DNA of 45,757 nucleotides from positions 1 through 45,757 of the forward strand of contig JANXYQ010000080.1 in the NCBI GenBank assembly GCA_025355995.1, read 5' to 3'. The notes under the pieces are model-generated. The model did no database searches and had not been told where the DNA came from. It worked only from the letters and a program-made list of their open reading frames with translations. The stretch is from Spirochaetaceae bacterium (lineage in GTDB: Bacteria > Spirochaetota > Spirochaetia > Treponematales > Rectinemataceae). Below are positions 31,603 through 40,684 of the stretch, piece after piece. The first letter of the stretch is position 1. Each line of letters opens with the position of its first letter. The translations under genes were made by a program, and so were the position numbers.

Positions 31603-33176
31603 GAGGCCCCGGCCTTCCCGATCACGTTGATGCTGCGCACGTTTCGCCCGAAGAGGAGGAGGAGGCTGCGCATGATCTCCTCGGCCTGCTCGCCGAAAGC
31701 GTAGTCGATGTTGATGATGAAGGAGCCCTCGGCGCAGCTCAGGGCCCGACGGTCCTCGCAGAAGCGGTCGGCCGCGATGAGCTGGACCTGGATGCCCGTC
31801 GTCACGGTTTCGGGGAGGCGGACGATGCCGCACTCGGCCTCCGCCTCGTCGAGCTCGCGCCTGGCCTCGGGGTGGGCGGAGAAATAGGGCCTCGAGAGGT
31901 AGTAGACCTCGTCGAAGGCGTCCGCCCAGCCGGGACCCTCGGTCTCCATGATGCCCTCGCTCGAGGCCCAGGCGAGGATATCGTCCTTGCGCCGGGCGAA
32001 GAAGGGGTTGATGCAGTTGGAGACCGAGTGGGTATTTGACGAGACGACGTGGACCTGGAGATCGGCGGGGAAATCGCTCGGCCGCATCCCCGCGAGGCGC
32101 TCGGCGGCCTCGCCCACCTCGCTCGCCCAGACCTCGGACAGCCGGCCGTTGTAGTTGTTGACCTGCTTTCGGACGTCGACGGAATAGGCCTGGCGATGGA
32201 AGACGATATCCCTGACCCTGTCCTCGGCGCTTCCCGGCCAGAGGCGCCGAAGCTCGGCCCTCTCCCGGGCGTCGAAGGGCAGGCGCTCGAGCACCCCTCC
32301 CTGGGCGGCCTCGGATCCGAGCCGGGATATGTCCAGGATCAGGTCCGGGTGGTTCAGGCGGTAGCGTATCTTGCGCGCCTCGACCGCGAAGGCGCAGAGG
32401 CAGGTCACGAAGTCCGCGAGGTCCGAGAGGCCGTCGCGCACGAGCACTATGTCCTTGCCGCTCATCATCTCGTAGACGAAGCGGTGCCGCGCCTCAGTCG
32501 GCACGAAGGGGAAGAGGAGTTCCGGGCTCGCGTAGACGGTCGGAAGGTTGTCGGTGAGGAGGAATACGAAGCTGCGCGTGACGTTCTCGGGCAGCCGCCG
32601 CGTCGCGTAGGCGAGCGCCCCCCAGTCGATGCTCGCCTCGTCGGAAACGAGGGGGTGGAGGGCGGGCTCGAGAGCTTTGTACAGCTCGGCGAGGCGCCGG
32701 ATCTCGATATGGCCGAGGCCGACCGCGCGCGCGAGCTCCGCGTTGAAGCGGTCGAAGGCCTCGAAGAGGCCGAGGCCCTCGCGGAGCTTGGTGCCGAAGG
32801 CCTGGGCGAAGGGCCGGGACTCGGCGAGGAGCCTGAGGAAGCGCGCGCCGGGTATCACTAGGCAGGTGGAAGCCTCGAGGGCGCGCATCGCGAAGAGCCT
32901 GGGCGTGTCGAAGAGGCAGGAGCGCTCGCCGAAATAGGAGCCCGGATCGATGACGTTCAGCCTGAAGGGCGGGCTGCGCCCCTCGTCGACCGACTCGACC
33001 GACCCGTCGAGGAGGACGAATACCTCGTTCGACAGGGCGTCTCCCTGCCTCACGAGGTACTCGCCGGGGGCGAAGCGCCTCAAGGCCGAATCCGCCTCGA
33101 GGGAGTCGATCTCCTGCGCCTTCAGGTAGCGGAAGGGCACGATCGAGGGAAGGTTGTGAAAGGCGTCGACCGTCAT
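31581..33176 (-). CDS. Cyclic-nucleotide-binding domain protein, DUF6909-like (frameshifted N-terminal part)
   Basis: A 531-aa reading frame. Residues about 10-130 form a cNMP-binding (CAP-type) domain: FAPGEYLVRQGDALSNEVFVLLDGSVES, then DPGSYFGERSCLFDTPRLFAMRALEASTCLVIP. The rest is a long region resembling DUF6909 proteins, ending INIDYAFGEQAEEIMRSLLLLFGRNVRSINVIGKAG. It then runs into an out-of-frame tail (ASWGRAAT, stop). The natural continuation lies in the next frame at 31162-31602, so the intact gene would be 31162-33176, about 670 aa. The start is ATG 33176 (MTVDAFHN); the gene begins 10 bp after the thiolase stop. It links the lysine genes to the mla genes. Confidence 0.8.
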   Translation of the reverse strand: MTVDAFHNLPSIVPFRYLKAQEIDSLEADSALRRFAPGEYLVRQGDALSNEVFVLLDGSVESVDEGRSPPFRLNVIDPGSYFGERSCLFDTPRLFAMRALEASTCLVIPGARFLRLLAESRPFAQAFGTKLREGLGLFEAFDRFNAELARAVGLGHIEIRRLAELYKALEPALHPLVSDEASIDWGALAYATRRLPENVTRSFVFLLTDNLPTVYASPELLFPFVPTEARHRFVYEMMSGKDIVLVRDGLSDLADFVTCLCAFAVEARKIRYRLNHPDLILDISRLGSEAAQGGVLERLPFDARERAELRRLWPGSAEDRVRDIVFHRQAYSVDVRKQVNNYNGRLSEVWASEVGEAAERLAGMRPSDFPADLQVHVVSSNTHSVSNCINPFFARRKDDILAWASSEGIMETEGPGWADAFDEVYYLSRPYFSAHPEARRELDEAEAECGIVRLPETVTTGIQVQLIAADRFCEDRRALSCAEGSFIINIDYAFGEQAEEIMRSLLLLFGRNVRSINVIGKAGASWGRAAT

Positions 33177-33186
33177 GCTCCGAAGC

Positions 33187-34374
33187 TTAGCCGCGCTCCA
33201 CGCACATCGCAATACCCATCCCGCCGCCTATGCATAGGGTCGCGAGGCCCTTCTTCGCGTCGCGCCGCGCCATCTCGTGCAGCAGGGTGACGAGGATGCG
33301 GGCGCCCGAGGCCCCGATGGGGTGGCCAAGGGCTATCGCCCCTCCGTTCACGTTCACGCGCGACATGTCGAAGCGCAGCTCCTTGGCCACCGAGAGGGCC
33401 TGGGCGGCGAAGGCCTCGTTGGCCTCGATCAGGTCGAGGTCCTCGAGCCTCCAGCCCGCCTTCTTCAGGGCGAGCCGAACCGCCTCGACCGGGCCGATGC
33501 CCATGATCGAGGGGTCCACCCCCCTCCAGGCGTAGGAGGCGATGCGCGCCAGGGGCCTCAAGCCCTTGGCCTCGAGCGCCTCCTTCCCCGCGACGAGGAG
33601 GGCGGCCGCGCCGTCGTTGATGCCGGAGGCGTTGCCCGCGGTGACCGTGCCGTCGGCCTTGAAGGCTCCCTTGAGCTTCGCGAGCGACTCGGGGCTGACG
33701 CCCGCGCGCGGGAATTCGTCCTTGTCGAAGGCGATCGGGTCGCCCTTGCGCTGCGGTATCATGACGGGAGCGATCTCTTCCGCGAATCGCCCGGAGGCGA
33801 TGGCGACCTCGGCCTTGTTCTGGGAGGCGGCCGCGAAGGCGTCCTGCTCCGGGCGCGTTATGCCATACTTAGCGGCGAGGTTCTCGGCCGTCACCCCCAT
33901 GTGATAGTCGTTGAAGACGTCCCAGAGCCCATCGGCGACCGTCGAGTCCACGAGCTCGCCGTTGCCCATCCTGTACCCGGAGCGCGCGGACTTGAGGAGG
34001 TAGGGGCCTTGGCTCATGCTCTCGGTCCCGCCCGCGACGATCATCGAGGCGTCCTCCGCCTTGATCGCCTGGGCCGCCGAGGCGACCGCGCGTAGGCCCG
34101 AGCCGCAGACCATGTTGACCGTCATGGCTGTCCGCTCGATCGGGATGCCGGCCTTGACGAGGACCTGCCGCGACACGTTCTGCCCGAGGCCCGACTGCAG
34201 CGCGCAGCCGAGGATCACCTCGTCCACGTCGGAAGGCGCGACGCGCGCGCGCTCGAGCAGGGCCGCGACCGCCGTCCGCCCGAGCTCGACGGCCGATACG
34301 CCCGCGAGCCCTCCGTTCATGTTCCCGATCGCCGTCCTGACCGCTCCGGCTATATAGGCTTCTTTCATGATCAT
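33187..34374 (-). CDS. Acetyl-CoA C-acetyltransferase (thiolase)
   Basis: A 395-aa thiolase cleaving acetoacetyl-CoA with CoA into two acetyl-CoA. The nucleophile Cys90 is in [12 protein letters not shown]. The histidine is in [17 protein letters not shown] and the second cysteine is in [12 protein letters not shown]. All are typical of the short-chain biosynthetic/degradative type. It is the last clearly lysine-fermentation gene of the run, 6 bp after atoA. It fits the pathway variant in which both halves of lysine become acetoacetyl-CoA. The ATG two codons downstream (MKEAYIAG) is an equally possible start. Confidence 0.95.
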   Translation of the reverse strand: MIMKEAYIAGAVRTAIGNMNGGLAGVSAVELGRTAVAALLERARVAPSDVDEVILGCALQSGLGQNVSRQVLVKAGIPIERTAMTVNMVCGSGLRAVASAAQAIKAEDASMIVAGGTESMSQGPYLLKSARSGYRMGNGELVDSTVADGLWDVFNDYHMGVTAENLAAKYGITRPEQDAFAAASQNKAEVAIASGRFAEEIAPVMIPQRKGDPIAFDKDEFPRAGVSPESLAKLKGAFKADGTVTAGNASGINDGAAALLVAGKEALEAKGLRPLARIASYAWRGVDPSIMGIGPVEAVRLALKKAGWRLEDLDLIEANEAFAAQALSVAKELRFDMSRVNVNGGAIALGHPIGASGARILVTLLHEMARRDAKKGLATLCIGGGMGIAMCVERG

Positions 34375-34380
34375 CCCCTT

Positions 34381-35049
34381 TTACTCGAAATCCGCGCAGC
34401 GGCAGGTGCTCATCACCTCGATGTCCGCGTCCGTCCTCTCCATGATCCACTCGGGCGTATAGGGCTTGAACCATTCCAGGAGCCTGAACTTGCCGCCCAT
34501 CACCTCGAAGTAGCCCACGTCGGTGACGACGAGATCGACCTCCTTGGCGGCCGTCAGCGGCAGGCTGCAGCGCCGCTTCAGCTTCGAGGCTCCCGACTTC
34601 TCGAAGTGGGTGGTCGCGGCGATCACCACGCGCGAGCCCGCTACCAGGTCCATGGCGCCGCCCATGCCCGGCACCATCTTGCCGGGAATCTTGTAATTGG
34701 CGAGGTTGCCCTCCTGATCGACCTCGAGGACGCCGAGCGCGGTGTAGTCCACGTGGCCGCCGCGGATTATGCCGAAGCTCGTCGCCGAGTCGAAGAAGCA
34801 GCCGCCCGGCAGGATCGTCACGGGCGAGGCGCCGGCGTTCGTGAGGTCTTTGTCCTCCTCGCCGGGAGCGGGGGCCGGCCCGAGGCCCAGCATGCCGTTC
34901 TCCGACTGGAGGATCACCGTCACTCCCTCGGGGAGGTAGTTGGCCACGAGGGTCGGCAAACCGATGCCCAGGTTCACTACGTCGCCGGTCTTGAAGATGG
35001 CGGCTATGCGCCTCGCGATTATTTCCTTGTTCTCGACGTACTCGATCAT
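34381..35049 (-). CDS. atoA: Acetoacetate/butyrate CoA-transferase, beta subunit
   Basis: A 222-aa beta subunit of a family I CoA-transferase that moves CoA to acetoacetate. The catalytic glutamate is in the SENGMLGLGP motif (E50). Other family blocks are NLGIGLPTLVANYLP, GGHVDYTALGVLEVDQEGNLANYKIPGKMVPGMGGAMDLV and HFEKSGASKLKRRCSLPLT. It overlaps the alpha-subunit gene by 4 bp (ATGA). In the lysine pathway it activates the acetoacetate released by Kce. Confidence 0.95.
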   Translation of the reverse strand: MIEYVENKEIIARRIAAIFKTGDVVNLGIGLPTLVANYLPEGVTVILQSENGMLGLGPAPAPGEEDKDLTNAGASPVTILPGGCFFDSATSFGIIRGGHVDYTALGVLEVDQEGNLANYKIPGKMVPGMGGAMDLVAGSRVVIAATTHFEKSGASKLKRRCSLPLTAAKEVDLVVTDVGYFEVMGGKFRLLEWFKPYTPEWIMERTDADIEVMSTCRCADFE

Positions 35050-35729
35050 ACCCCCCCCTTGGCCATCACCAGGTAGTCGACGAAGATGGAGGGCGTATGG
35101 ACCTGGTCGGGATCGATCTGGCCGATCTCGACGATCTCCTCGACCTCCGCGATCACCAAGGCGCAGGCGCTCGCCATCAGCGGGTTGAAGTTCCGGGCGG
35201 TCTTGGAGTACTGCAGGTTCCCCGCCCTGTCCGCCCTCCTAGCCTTGATCAGGGCGACGTCCCCGGGGAGGGGCAGCTCGAGGAGGAACACTCGGTCCCC
35301 TACCCTTACCTTTTCCTTGCCTTCGGCGACCTCGGTGCCGAGGCCGGTCTGCGTGAGGACCCCGCCCAGGCCCGATCCGGCGGCTCGCACGCGCTCGGCC
35401 AGGGTCCCCTGCGGGACGAGGACTACGTCGGTCTCGCCGGCGTTCATCTGCCTCTGCGTCTCGGGGTTGGTCCCGATATGCGACACGATGACTTTCGCGA
35501 ACTGGCCCCTCGCCACCAGCGGGGCGACGCCGGTCGTCCGCCCGCTCTTGGGGTCCGAGATCGCGGTGTCGTTGCATACTAGGGTGAGGCCCCTCGTCCC
35601 GCGAGCCGCGAGGGCCGCGATGACCGCGTCGGGCGAGCCGCAGCCCAGGAAGCCTCCCACGTGGAGGGTCATGCCCTCCTTGACCATTGCCGCGGCCGCG
35701 TCGGCGGAGATAATCGGCTTCTGTACCAC
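35046..35729 (-). CDS. atoD: Acetoacetate/butyrate CoA-transferase, alpha subunit
   Basis: A 227-aa alpha subunit partner of atoA. Family motifs: VGGFLGCGSPDAVIAAL (glycine-rich CoA-binding loop), HIGTNPETQRQMNAGE, VPQGTLAERVRAAGSGLGGVLTQTGLGTEVAEGK. The last of these is the signature of the SCOT alpha type. It starts 10 bp after the kamE stop and overlaps atoA, consistent with a stoichiometric pair. Confidence 0.95.
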   Translation of the reverse strand: MVQKPIISADAAAAMVKEGMTLHVGGFLGCGSPDAVIAALAARGTRGLTLVCNDTAISDPKSGRTTGVAPLVARGQFAKVIVSHIGTNPETQRQMNAGETDVVLVPQGTLAERVRAAGSGLGGVLTQTGLGTEVAEGKEKVRVGDRVFLLELPLPGDVALIKARRADRAGNLQYSKTARNFNPLMASACALVIAEVEEIVEIGQIDPDQVHTPSIFVDYLVMAKGGV

Positions 35730-35739
35730 TCTGGTCCCC

Positions 35740-36486
35740 CTATCGATCCTTGGCTTTGGATTCTATCTTCTTCGCGACGAAGGCCGCGACGTCGTTGGCG
35801 TAGGAGCCGCGCCCGAAGCCGGCGTCGAAGCCCAGCTCCACCGCGAGCTTGTTGCCGATGCGGGGCCCCCCCGCGACGCAGACGAACCTGCCTCGCTCGC
35901 CCTTGGCCTCGAGGAGTTCTATGAGCTCGGTGAGGTTGCCGATATGCACGTCCTTCTGCGTCACTACCTGGCTCACGAGGAGCGCGTCGGCGCCGACCTT
36001 CTCGGCGTACTCGATGAGCCGCTCGTTCGGGACCTGGGCGCCCAGGTTGTGCGCCTCAATCATCTTGTAACGCTCGAGGCCGTAATGATGATTGTAGCCC
36101 TTCATGTTCATGATAGCGTCGATGCCCACCGTATGTGCGTCGAAGCCGGTGCAGGCCCCGACTATCACGACCTTCCGCCCTAAGACCGCGCGTATGTACT
36201 CGTCGATCTCGTCCATGGACATCGCAGCCTCGGCTTCGCTCGCGGCGTCCGCCTTGGCCGAGTCGAAGTCGATCCCCCTGTCCGTCGAGGCGTAGGCCAC
36301 GTAGAAGGAGAAATCGTCCGAAATGGCCGCGGAATGCACGACCTCGCAGTCGCGGAATCCCCAGCCGAGCACCGAGAGCCTCGCGGCGTCGCGGCCCTTC
36401 GGCCCGTCCGGCACGGGCAGCGTGAACGAGAGCTGGACCTTCCCGTCGTCCAGGGTGTCCCCGTAGGGACGCACGATGTGCGCCAT
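35740..36486 (-). CDS. kamE: Lysine 5,6-aminomutase beta subunit (B12-binding)
   Basis: A 248-aa small subunit of the adenosylcobalamin- and PLP-dependent aminomutase that moves the terminal amino group of beta-lysine or D-lysine. The B12 motif DxHxxG is FDAHTVG (D116, H118, G121). A lysine 11 residues after that histidine (K129) matches the PLP-binding lysine of the Acetoanaerobium enzyme (H133/K144). The start is ATG 36486, set by GGAGG 8 nt upstream; an in-frame TTG at 36501 is less likely. It is 4 bp from the kamD stop. Confidence 0.95.
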   Translation of the reverse strand: MAHIVRPYGDTLDDGKVQLSFTLPVPDGPKGRDAARLSVLGWGFRDCEVVHSAAISDDFSFYVAYASTDRGIDFDSAKADAASEAEAAMSMDEIDEYIRAVLGRKVVIVGACTGFDAHTVGIDAIMNMKGYNHHYGLERYKMIEAHNLGAQVPNERLIEYAEKVGADALLVSQVVTQKDVHIGNLTELIELLEAKGERGRFVCVAGGPRIGNKLAVELGFDAGFGRGSYANDVAAFVAKKIESKAKDR

Positions 36487-36490
36487 AGCG

Positions 36491-38059
36491 TCAGCCTCCA
36501 ATTCCCAAAGCGCGTTCGAGCTCGGCCTCGACCGGATTCCAGTATGCCGGGCCTTTCTTCACGAGGCCATCCAGTCCCTTGCCCCCGTCCTTCGCCCGCT
36601 TGACCTCGGCGAACAGACCTGCCGCTATCGAATCGAGCAGGCCCCGCTTCTCTATATCCTCGAGGAAGGACACCGCTTGGTCCAGCACCTCCGCGGCGCG
36701 GGAGCGGACTATGCCGCCCTCCCTGAACTCTATCTCCTCCGCGAAGCTCGACATCGAATTCATCACGTACTTCGCGCTCTCGAGGCCGATGAAGCGGTCC
36801 ATCATGAAGGGAGTGTGGATCGCCTCGGTCAGCATGCCGAGGAGATGGATTCCCTGCCCCGTCGCCTTGGACGCGAAATTGAACATGCTGTCCATGACGA
36901 GACCCTGGAATACGTCGCCAGACATGAATTTGGTCGGCGGCATGTATTTGAGCGGGTGCTCGGGGAAGATCTCCCGCGCCATCTGGGCCTGCGCGAGCTC
37001 GAAGAGGAAGCCGTCCTTTATCGAGGGGTCCATCTCGTAGGCGTGGCCCAGCCCCATGAGGCGCGCGGGCAATCCCGCCTCGTAGGCGAAGCGCTCGTTC
37101 AGGAACTGGCTCGCGAGCACGGTGTCGGCGTTCTCGAAGGCGTCGCTCGTCGTGAGGTAGTTGTCCTCGCCGGTGTTGATCGTGATGCCGGCGTAGGCGT
37201 TGATCATGCGGCTGAACCGCTGGTCCACGAAGGTCCGGTACATGTTGATGTCGCGGAAGAGTATCCCGTACATCGAGTCGTTGAGCATCATGTCCAAGCG
37301 CTCGAGTGCGCCCATCGCGGCGATCTCCGGCATGCACAGCCCAGACGCGTAGTTGGTCAATCGAATATACCGCTTCTCCCGCTCGGCCACCTCGTCGAGG
37401 GCGGCGCGCATGATGCGGAAATTCTCCTGGGTCGCATAGGTGCCCCCGAAGCCCTCGGTCGTCGCCCCGTAGGGCACGTAGTCGAGGAGGCTCTGCGCGG
37501 TGGTGCGGATCACGGCGACGACGTCAGCGCCTTTCAGCGCCGCGGCCTGGGCCTGCTTCACGTCCTCGTGGATGTTTCCCGTCGCGACTATGAGGTAGAG
37601 GAGGGGGTCGTTGTTCCGCCCGGCGAACTCCCGCAGCTTCTCTTCGCGGCGCCGCTTGTTGCGCGATATGCGCTCGAGGCCGGCCGCCACGAGCTCCTCC
37701 GCCTTCCTCCTCGCCGCCGCGGCGTCCGCGACCGGCCTCGAGGCGAGGTCGAACCCCTCGGCTATCCGCGCGTTCAGCGCCTCGGGAGGGAGAGCGGACC
37801 TCTCGGCGGCGTCGGCGTAGCGAAGCAGAGCGCCGTCGCCGAGCCCTGAATCGGAAGAGCGCAGCGAATCCACGATTTTATTGGGCACTGGCACGCCGTC
37901 GGCGTCAGCCCCGTCCGCCCCCGCGATCCGGAGAGTCGCGCGTTCGACCGTCACCGTCGTGTAGCCCCGCACGAATTCCATGATCGGCGCCACTATCGCC
38001 GACGCGAGCTCCCTTCCCCTAGCTATCTTCTCCTCGGAGAGCCCCAGCTTCTTCCTCAT
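36491..38059 (-). CDS. kamD: Lysine 5,6-aminomutase alpha subunit
   Basis: A 522-aa large subunit with the PLP/B12 TIM barrel. It opens LGLSEEKIARGRELASAIVAPIMEFV and carries the KamD core: LLYLIVATGNIHEDVKQAQAAALKGADVVAVIRTTAQSLLDYVPYGATTEGFGGTYATQENFRIMRAAL. Further on are NSMSSFAEEIEFREGG and QFLNERFAYEAGLPARLMGLGHAYEMDP. The length matches the family (about 515-520). It overlaps kamC by 4 bp (ATGA) and is followed by kamE after 4 bp. With the KamB/KamC accessory genes alongside, this is a complete 5,6-aminomutase locus. Confidence 0.96.
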   Translation of the reverse strand: MRKKLGLSEEKIARGRELASAIVAPIMEFVRGYTTVTVERATLRIAGADGADADGVPVPNKIVDSLRSSDSGLGDGALLRYADAAERSALPPEALNARIAEGFDLASRPVADAAAARRKAEELVAAGLERISRNKRRREEKLREFAGRNNDPLLYLIVATGNIHEDVKQAQAAALKGADVVAVIRTTAQSLLDYVPYGATTEGFGGTYATQENFRIMRAALDEVAEREKRYIRLTNYASGLCMPEIAAMGALERLDMMLNDSMYGILFRDINMYRTFVDQRFSRMINAYAGITINTGEDNYLTTSDAFENADTVLASQFLNERFAYEAGLPARLMGLGHAYEMDPSIKDGFLFELAQAQMAREIFPEHPLKYMPPTKFMSGDVFQGLVMDSMFNFASKATGQGIHLLGMLTEAIHTPFMMDRFIGLESAKYVMNSMSSFAEEIEFREGGIVRSRAAEVLDQAVSFLEDIEKRGLLDSIAAGLFAEVKRAKDGGKGLDGLVKKGPAYWNPVEAELERALGIGG

Positions 38060-39786
38060 CCTCGATCTCCTTCTCTTCCGTCGCGCCTCGCGGAATAGTA
38101 TTCCCTCGCCGTTTTCAGTATTCCCTCGTCCAGGCCCAGGAGCGCCGCGACCTCCAAGGCGTCCGACGACGCCTCCCCTTCAAGCGGCCCTTCCCGGCGC
38201 TTCGCCGTCCCCGACGGCTCCGCCTCGCGAAGGATCTCGTAACGCATCAAGGCGCCTATCTCGCGGATCCGCTCGGCTGGGGACAGGCCAGGCCGGGAAG
38301 CCGCCGCCCGCGCCGCCTCGCGGTCGAGGCCGGCCATCCGGAGCCGGGCGACCGCCTTCGAGGGAGCCGCGCCGCGGAAGTGGGAGGACAGGAGGCAGCG
38401 CGTCCCGACCGCCGCCGCGAAAGCCTCGGCGGTCGCCGCGACCAAGGCCTCCGCCTCGGGCGAGCTCGTCGTACGCCCGAGCTCGTCGAGGACGACGAAG
38501 GCCCCGCCCCCCTCGGCGGCGCGCCAGGCCTTCTCGAGCGCGTCGACCTCGCGCCCGAAGCCCGAGAGGCCGTCGTCCTCCGCGCCGGGCTCGAGGCCGC
38601 CGGGACGAGGCGCGCCCGCGTAGACGATGCGTGCGTAGGCCTCGGTCTCGAATCGCCCTGCCGGCGCGAAAAGGCCCGCCTGCGCGAGGATCTGCAGGCA
38701 GAGCGCCGTCTGGAGCGCGACGGTCTTCCCTCCCATGTTCGAGCCGAAGATAAGCGCCGCCCTCTCGTCGAGCTCGAGGTCGAGAGGCCGGTATCGGAGG
38801 CCACGCCGCCCGCACTCGTCCTCGCAGGGGAGGAAGCGCCCTTCGACGATGGACAGGCGACCCGACCCGAATATAGGCCGCGTAAGCGAGAGCGTCTCGG
38901 CGAGGGAGGCGCGTGCGCGCGCGAGGTCGAAACGGCGCAAGGCCAGCTCGTACCCCGCGATGAGCCGAGCGTCGGACCCGATGGCCTCTGAGAGCCGGCT
39001 CAGCGCCTCTGACTCCGCGATGCGCTCCTCGGCGAGCAGGCCTTCCCTCTCCGCCTCGGCTCGCAGCTCGCCCTCGCCGGGAAGTATCCGGGCGACGCAG
39101 CTCGCGGAGTCATAGTGTTCTACCGAGAATCGGACCTCGCCGTCGCAGGCGAGTAGGGCCCGCGCCTCTTCCGCCGGCAGGACCAAGAAGCCCCTCCCGC
39201 GGAAATCCAGGCCCCTCTCCGCCTCGGCCGCCCGCTCGGAAGCGGCGCGCAGCAGGGCGATCTCGGCGTCCGCGGAGCGGATTCGCGCGCGGATCCCGGC
39301 CAGTCCCGGTTCGTAGGCGTCCGAGACGAAAAAGCTCTCCTCGTCCGAGCCGCCCTTCGAAAGCAGGGCGAAGAGGGCCTCCGACTCGAACGATAGGGAA
39401 AAGCGCTCCCTCGAGCCCTCGTCCAGGAGGCCGAGCACGGCCCTGTAGTTGGAGAGGAATTTTTTGACGAGGAAGACGTCGATATCGCCGAGCGATCGTC
39501 CTCCCTCGGCTCCCCGGATATCGGGCAGGCGAGGAACGCGGCCGAGGCAATGCGTCAGCCGATCCCTCCCGGGGCTGTCGAGGGCCGCGAGGGCCGCGGC
39601 TGCCCATTCGGTCTCGTCGTAGCGGCGCTCGATCTCGGCGCGGTCCGAGAGGACCGTCCTCGCTTCCTTCTCGTCCTTGCCCCTGGGCGTCAGCGGCGCG
39701 AAGAGGGCCCACGCGGCCTCGACTCGGGCGAAGTCCCAGGCGGCCGGATCGCAGGCCGAAGGCCCTCGCACCTCAGGCTCGGCCAT
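38056..39786 (-). CDS. kamC: MutS-like ATPase KamC (5,6-aminomutase accessory)
   Basis: A 576-aa protein with the C-terminal ATPase domain of MutS but no mismatch-recognition domain. Walker A is SNMGGKTVALQT and Walker B FVVLDELGRTTSSPEAEAL. In known lysine clusters kamC sits beside the 5,6-aminomutase genes and is proposed to help reactivate or load its cobalamin; this has not been shown directly. It overlaps kamB by 14 bp and kamD by 4 bp. The first 300 residues are helical, Glu/Ala/Arg-rich and poorly conserved in sequence. Confidence 0.9.
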   Translation of the reverse strand: MAEPEVRGPSACDPAAWDFARVEAAWALFAPLTPRGKDEKEARTVLSDRAEIERRYDETEWAAAALAALDSPGRDRLTHCLGRVPRLPDIRGAEGGRSLGDIDVFLVKKFLSNYRAVLGLLDEGSRERFSLSFESEALFALLSKGGSDEESFFVSDAYEPGLAGIRARIRSADAEIALLRAASERAAEAERGLDFRGRGFLVLPAEEARALLACDGEVRFSVEHYDSASCVARILPGEGELRAEAEREGLLAEERIAESEALSRLSEAIGSDARLIAGYELALRRFDLARARASLAETLSLTRPIFGSGRLSIVEGRFLPCEDECGRRGLRYRPLDLELDERAALIFGSNMGGKTVALQTALCLQILAQAGLFAPAGRFETEAYARIVYAGAPRPGGLEPGAEDDGLSGFGREVDALEKAWRAAEGGGAFVVLDELGRTTSSPEAEALVAATAEAFAAAVGTRCLLSSHFRGAAPSKAVARLRMAGLDREAARAAASRPGLSPAERIREIGALMRYEILREAEPSGTAKRREGPLEGEASSDALEVAALLGLDEGILKTAREYYSARRDGREGDRG

Positions 39787-40684
39787 CGCGGCTCGCCTCG
39801 TAGGGATTGTAGGCGATCAGGGCCTCGACCGCCGGGTCGGCCAGCGCGGCGGAGAAGGCGGCCCTGGGCAGGTCGCGCAGGCGCAGCGAGAATCCGCCGA
39901 AGTCGATTCCGTGCACTACGGCGAGCGAGCGGCTCCGGGAGAAGGCCCGCAGCTCCTCCCATCCGAGGAAGACCTTCGTGAAGTCGTCCACGACGACGGT
40001 CGCGTCCCGGTCGCCCATCCTGGAGAGCGAGCGGCCGCTGAGCGGTCCCGGAGCGTAGCTCGCCGGTCCCGGCAGGCCGGCCGCCGCAGCGGCGGAGCCG
40101 GGTTCGACCCGGGCCGCCTCGCCGAGCGCGGGGAGGCCGGCGAGGAATGCGATGCGGCGCATGGAGCGTATGCCCGGGCCCAGGTCCCCCGGTCCCAGGC
40201 TCATCGCGAAATAGAACCGGGCCCCGGAGAACGACGAAACTTGCGTTATGCGATTCATGGCGCCGTCGACGAGGACGGTCCGGGCCCCGAGCTCCCCGCG
40301 CATGATGCCTATCGCGGCGGCGGCGAGCTCGTTGCGCTCCGGCCCCACGAGCACGGCCGACCCGGGCCGGCGCGCCCGGGCGATGGCGAGGCGTCCCAGG
40401 GCGCCCGAGCCCGGGAGGACGGCCGCGATCTCGGGCTCGCAGCCGGAGGCTCGCAGGTAGCGCTCGGCGCTGAGGAAGAGCTCGCCCGGCATGCAGGGGA
40501 TCGTCGAAGACCTCCCGGCGGCCGAGCTCTCGCCGTCGAGGCCGACGCCAAGGTAGGCGGGCGCCTCGCCGGCCCGTCGCAGGAGGCCCAGGCCGTAGTT
40601 CAGGAAGGCGGTCTTTCCCGAGCCCTTGTCCGGCCCCGTGACGAAGGTCACGCGGCCGGAGAGCTCGGAGGCCTCTATCGTCAT
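39773..40684 (-). CDS. kamB: P-loop protein KamB (5,6-aminomutase accessory)
   Basis: A 303-aa protein with a P-loop near the N-terminus (VTFVTGPDKGSGKTAFLNYGL), followed by GEAPAYLGVGLDGESS. This is the arrangement known for the KamB proteins of lysine-fermentation clusters. Later blocks are VLVDGAMNRITQVSSF and a C-terminal KVFLGWEELRAFSRSRSLAVVHG. Its partner kamC follows with an overlap, and kamA precedes it with a 4-bp overlap. A role in cofactor or aminomutase maintenance is proposed for the family, but not proven. Confidence 0.85.
   Translation of the reverse strand: MTIEASELSGRVTFVTGPDKGSGKTAFLNYGLGLLRRAGEAPAYLGVGLDGESSAAGRSSTIPCMPGELFLSAERYLRASGCEPEIAAVLPGSGALGRLAIARARRPGSAVLVGPERNELAAAAIGIMRGELGARTVLVDGAMNRITQVSSFSGARFYFAMSLGPGDLGPGIRSMRRIAFLAGLPALGEAARVEPGSAAAAAGLPGPASYAPGPLSGRSLSRMGDRDATVVVDDFTKVFLGWEELRAFSRSRSLAVVHGIDFGGFSLRLRDLPRAAFSAALADPAVEALIAYNPYEASRDGRA

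Noticed and set aside
36180-37337. 385-codon frame across the kamD-kamE junction
   Set aside because: Arg/His/Pro-rich shadow of two recognised aminomutase genes.
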